DNA from: Cytophagales bacterium
Lineage (GTDB): Bacteria; Bacteroidota; Bacteroidia; Cytophagales; ES-bin-26
Length of the DNA stretch: 7,667 bases
Reading direction: 5' to 3'
Assembly: GCA_014379925.1 (NCBI GenBank)
Contig: JACMKY010000176.1
Span: 1-7,667 of the forward strand
Positions 5,671-7,667 of this stretch are shown piece after piece (the first letter of the stretch is position 1; each line of letters opens with the position of its first letter). The position numbers and the translations under genes were made by a program. Below the pieces are notes generated by a model. That model saw only the letters and a program-made list of their open reading frames with translations, was not told where the DNA came from and did not search any database.

Positions 5671-7667
5671 TTATTTTTTTTCGATAAACATCAGCTCTGA
5701 CGTCAGGTCGCCCTTGAGGGTCACCGGGATTCCCTGGTTCATCAGCACCGCTCCTTTCAGAACGGTGGTTGGATTGGTGCCGTCTTCAAAGGTAAGGGTG
5801 TAGTCCAGGTCCGCCGCCAGGCCTTTCAGTTTAACCAGGTGGCTATTAACCGGCCCCTTGGGTTGGAACACGTACACCACGCCCTTTTGGGTGGCGGGAT
5901 CGTAGTACTCGATTCCGTCCCAGGCAACGTCGTTCGGCCGGGGGAAAATATGGTACAGGTTGGCGTTCCGGATCAGGGGCCGGAGTTTACGCTTGTAGGT
6001 ATCCACGGCTCGGGTGATGGCAGCTTTCTGCTGGGCCGACCAGACGGGTCCGCCATTGCCCCCGTTGGGCGCATCCGGGTGCCAGTAAGCCGCTCCCAGG
6101 GACGAGGACCGGAACTCGTACACCGAGCCGGCAGCCTGCCACTGGCCGAAAGAACCGGTCAGGGCGGCCAATTGCAGGGGATGCATCGCGTAAGAGGCGT
6201 CGTAGAACGACCGCCTCGCGTCGATGGGAAAATAACGGTCCTGGTTCTGAACCTTGGCGGCCCGTTGGCAGGCCCCGTAGTCTTTGAGGCCCCCTCCACT
6301 CGCGCAGTTTTCCCAAAGAAAGCCGGGTACTTTCTTGTACATGGAATCGATTACGGCGTAGAAACCTTTCGTTGACCAGTAACCCACGTCTTCCGGGTAG
6401 TGCGCGCGCTGGTCCTCGCCGTACGTTCCGTTGATGACCCGGCCGGCCGTGGCATCGGAGCGGTAAAAATCCGCTTTCAGGTCGTGGATAAGGTAAGAGA
6501 GGTCCTTGATTCTTTCCGACCGGCCGCAGCTGCTGGTCAGGTATTCGGGTTCGTTGTCGTAGAGACCGAAGCGGAGGCCCTTGTCGTGGGCGTATTTGGC
6601 CGCCGCCGCCATGCCCGAAGGCCAGTCTTTCGGATCGGCCACGATGTGGCCCGGGTCGCCGTAATTCGACCACCAGCCCACGTCAATGACCACTTCTTCA
6701 AAACCCAGGGGCGCGATGTCATCAATGAGGGGGTAGTATTTTTTTTCGTCCGGATCCCACCCGCCCAGCTCTTTGCCGGTGGCGGCAAAAGCGTTCCATT
6801 CCACTTTCGGATAGCCGGGATCGTTTTTAACCACCGCGGGCAGGGCGTAGTTGAAAAGGTACTGGCGGAGACTGTTGCCCCCGTCGTCCAGGTCGCCGTG
6901 GTAGGTGCCGATAAAACCGGGGGGTACTTCGAAAGTTTCACCCGCGTAAAGGTCCGTTCGGAAATCATCGCCGTTGCCCACCTTCACCAAAACGCCCGGT
7001 GAATTGGCTTCCCCGGCCACGTTGATCCGACCGATGCTCCACTCCCACCCGATGTACAGGCCGTGGGTACGGTTGGCGTTTAACCCAATGAACGGAATCC
7101 AGTTGTGGGCTTCCGAAATTTGGAGCGTCTTCCGGTAGCCCCCCACCAAGGGATCCTGGTACACGCCGATGCTATCCGGCAGGGAAGCATCGTCGTTGAT
7201 GTAGACGACGCTGGTTCCCGCGGCCGGACCGGCCAGGCGAACCTCGATGCTTTCCTGCTCGGGAATGGTCAGGGTTTTGCCCGCGTTGTTCTTTAAAAAC
7301 ATGCTGTGGCGCACTGGCCCCCGCCCTTGGCGGGCTTCCCAGACGGACTTTAACTCCAGCGCCGGCTTGGCATTGGTGAAAACCAGGGTCAGTTTGGTAC
7401 CCTCCCGCTGGTCAACGGTGCCCCGTTGGTATACCCAATTGGTTTTGAACGGCGTACCTCCCACCGTCACGCGGTCGATGAGCGGAAAAACGGAAGGCGA
7501 CTTGGTCCAGTTCCAGCCATCGGTGGGGTTGCTGAGTTCAAAAAGGCAAAGGTTCTTTTGGGCATTGAGCCCAATCACCAATTGGGTATCGTCGGTTCGT
7601 AAAGTCCATCGGTTGTTTTGCGAATGCGCACTGGCGGCGGCCAACGCAAAACCGCAGCAAAGTAAAA
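5671..7667 (-). CDS. Secreted GH36-like (clan GH-D) glycoside hydrolase, 5' end missing
   Basis: The reading frame is still open at the right edge. Residues before the TTG codon at 7642-7644 read LLCCGFA, so the true start and most of the signal peptide lie outside the window; cleavage is likely near SAHSQ. Numbering from that TTG codon as 1: residues 10-270 are the N-terminal beta-supersandwich, and about 280-560 the (beta/alpha)8 barrel with WNAF (283-286), VVIDVGWW (318-325), LRFGLYDNEPEY (357-368), the nucleophile segment FYRSD (Asp397, bases 6454-6456) and the acid/base segment ENCASGGGLKD (445-455; Asp455, bases 6280-6282). Residues 570-657 form a C-terminal beta-domain. GH36 enzymes are retaining alpha-galactosidases and relatives. 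Both catalytic Asp residues are present, but neighbouring motifs differ from the classical DDGW, KWD and RFD, so alpha-galactosidase activity should not be assumed. The gene ends in a run of A residues, then TAA at 5671-5673. It leads the visible part of the operon. Confidence 0.85.
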   Translation of the reverse strand, partial: LLCCGFALAAASAHSQNNRWTLRTDDTQLVIGLNAQKNLCLFELSNPTDGWNWTKSPSVFPLIDRVTVGGTPFKTNWVYQRGTVDQREGTKLTLVFTNAKPALELKSVWEARQGRGPVRHSMFLKNNAGKTLTIPEQESIEVRLAGPAAGTSVVYINDDASLPDSIGVYQDPLVGGYRKTLQISEAHNWIPFIGLNANRTHGLYIGWEWSIGRINVAGEANSPGVLVKVGNGDDFRTDLYAGETFEVPPGFIGTYHGDLDDGGNSLRQYLFNYALPAVVKNDPGYPKVEWNAFAATGKELGGWDPDEKKYYPLIDDIAPLGFEEVVIDVGWWSNYGDPGHIVADPKDWPSGMAAAAKYAHDKGLRFGLYDNEPEYLTSSCGRSERIKDLSYLIHDLKADFYRSDATAGRVINGTYGEDQRAHYPEDVGYWSTKGFYAVIDSMYKKVPGFLWENCASGGGLKDYGACQRAAKVQNQDRYFPIDARRSFYDASYAMHPLQLAALTGSFGQWQAAGSVYEFRSSSLGAAYWHPDAPNGGNGGPVWSAQQKAAITRAVDTYKRKLRPLIRNANLYHIFPRPNDVAWDGIEYYDPATQKGVVYVFQPKGPVNSHLVKLKGLAADLDYTLTFEDGTNPTTVLKGAVLMNQGIPVTLKGDLTSELMFIEKK

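Noticed and set aside
7642..7644. TTG at 7644 as the start of the GH36-like gene
   Set aside because: The frame continues upstream with LLCCGFA, a signal-peptide hydrophobic core, to the window edge. Starting at TTG would delete the signal peptide, so the gene is treated as 5'-truncated by the window.

Overview
The window reads as part of a carbohydrate-degradation locus from a Bacteroidota bacterium, most likely an environmental member of the Cytophagales (Spirosoma/Larkinella-like). This is inferred from the gene families, from starts with A/T-rich leaders and no clear Shine-Dalgarno sequence, and from a moderately GC-rich coding sequence with AT-richer gaps. No rRNA or other phylogenetic marker is present, so the assignment is an inference. 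All four genes lie on the minus strand, so the biological order runs from right to left.

Layout in transcription order: (1) 7667-5671, a secreted GH36-like (clan GH-D) glycoside hydrolase whose signal peptide and start codon run off the right edge. (2) After a 43-base gap, 5627-2058, a 1189-residue exported protein with a sugar-dehydrogenase-like propeller, HEAT repeats, a beta-sandwich insert and a C-terminal c-type heme domain. This is the 'Pirellula/Verrucomicrobium-type' dehydrogenase-cytochrome architecture. (3) A 396-base intergenic region carrying a compact REP-like inverted repeat interlocked with a second inverted repeat. (4) 1661-498, a secreted protein with seven FG-GAP/VCBS-type calcium loops, probably a seven-bladed propeller. 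(5) After 133 bases, 364-1, the first 121 residues of a secreted GH127 (DUF1680, beta-L-arabinofuranosidase family) enzyme that runs off the left edge.

Taken together, the genes suggest extracytoplasmic processing of a galactose- and/or arabinose-containing plant glycan. Two exported hydrolases would release sugars. The heme-bearing dehydrogenase-like protein may oxidise a sugar or alcohol and pass electrons to the respiratory chain. The propeller protein may bind a ligand or partner. The coupling between hydrolysis and oxidation is inferred from gene context only. The points that most deserve a second look are the altered active-site motifs of the GH36-like enzyme, the hydrolase/dehydrogenase pairing, and the interlocked inverted repeats. 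I found no RNA genes, transposase genes, CRISPR arrays or phage features.
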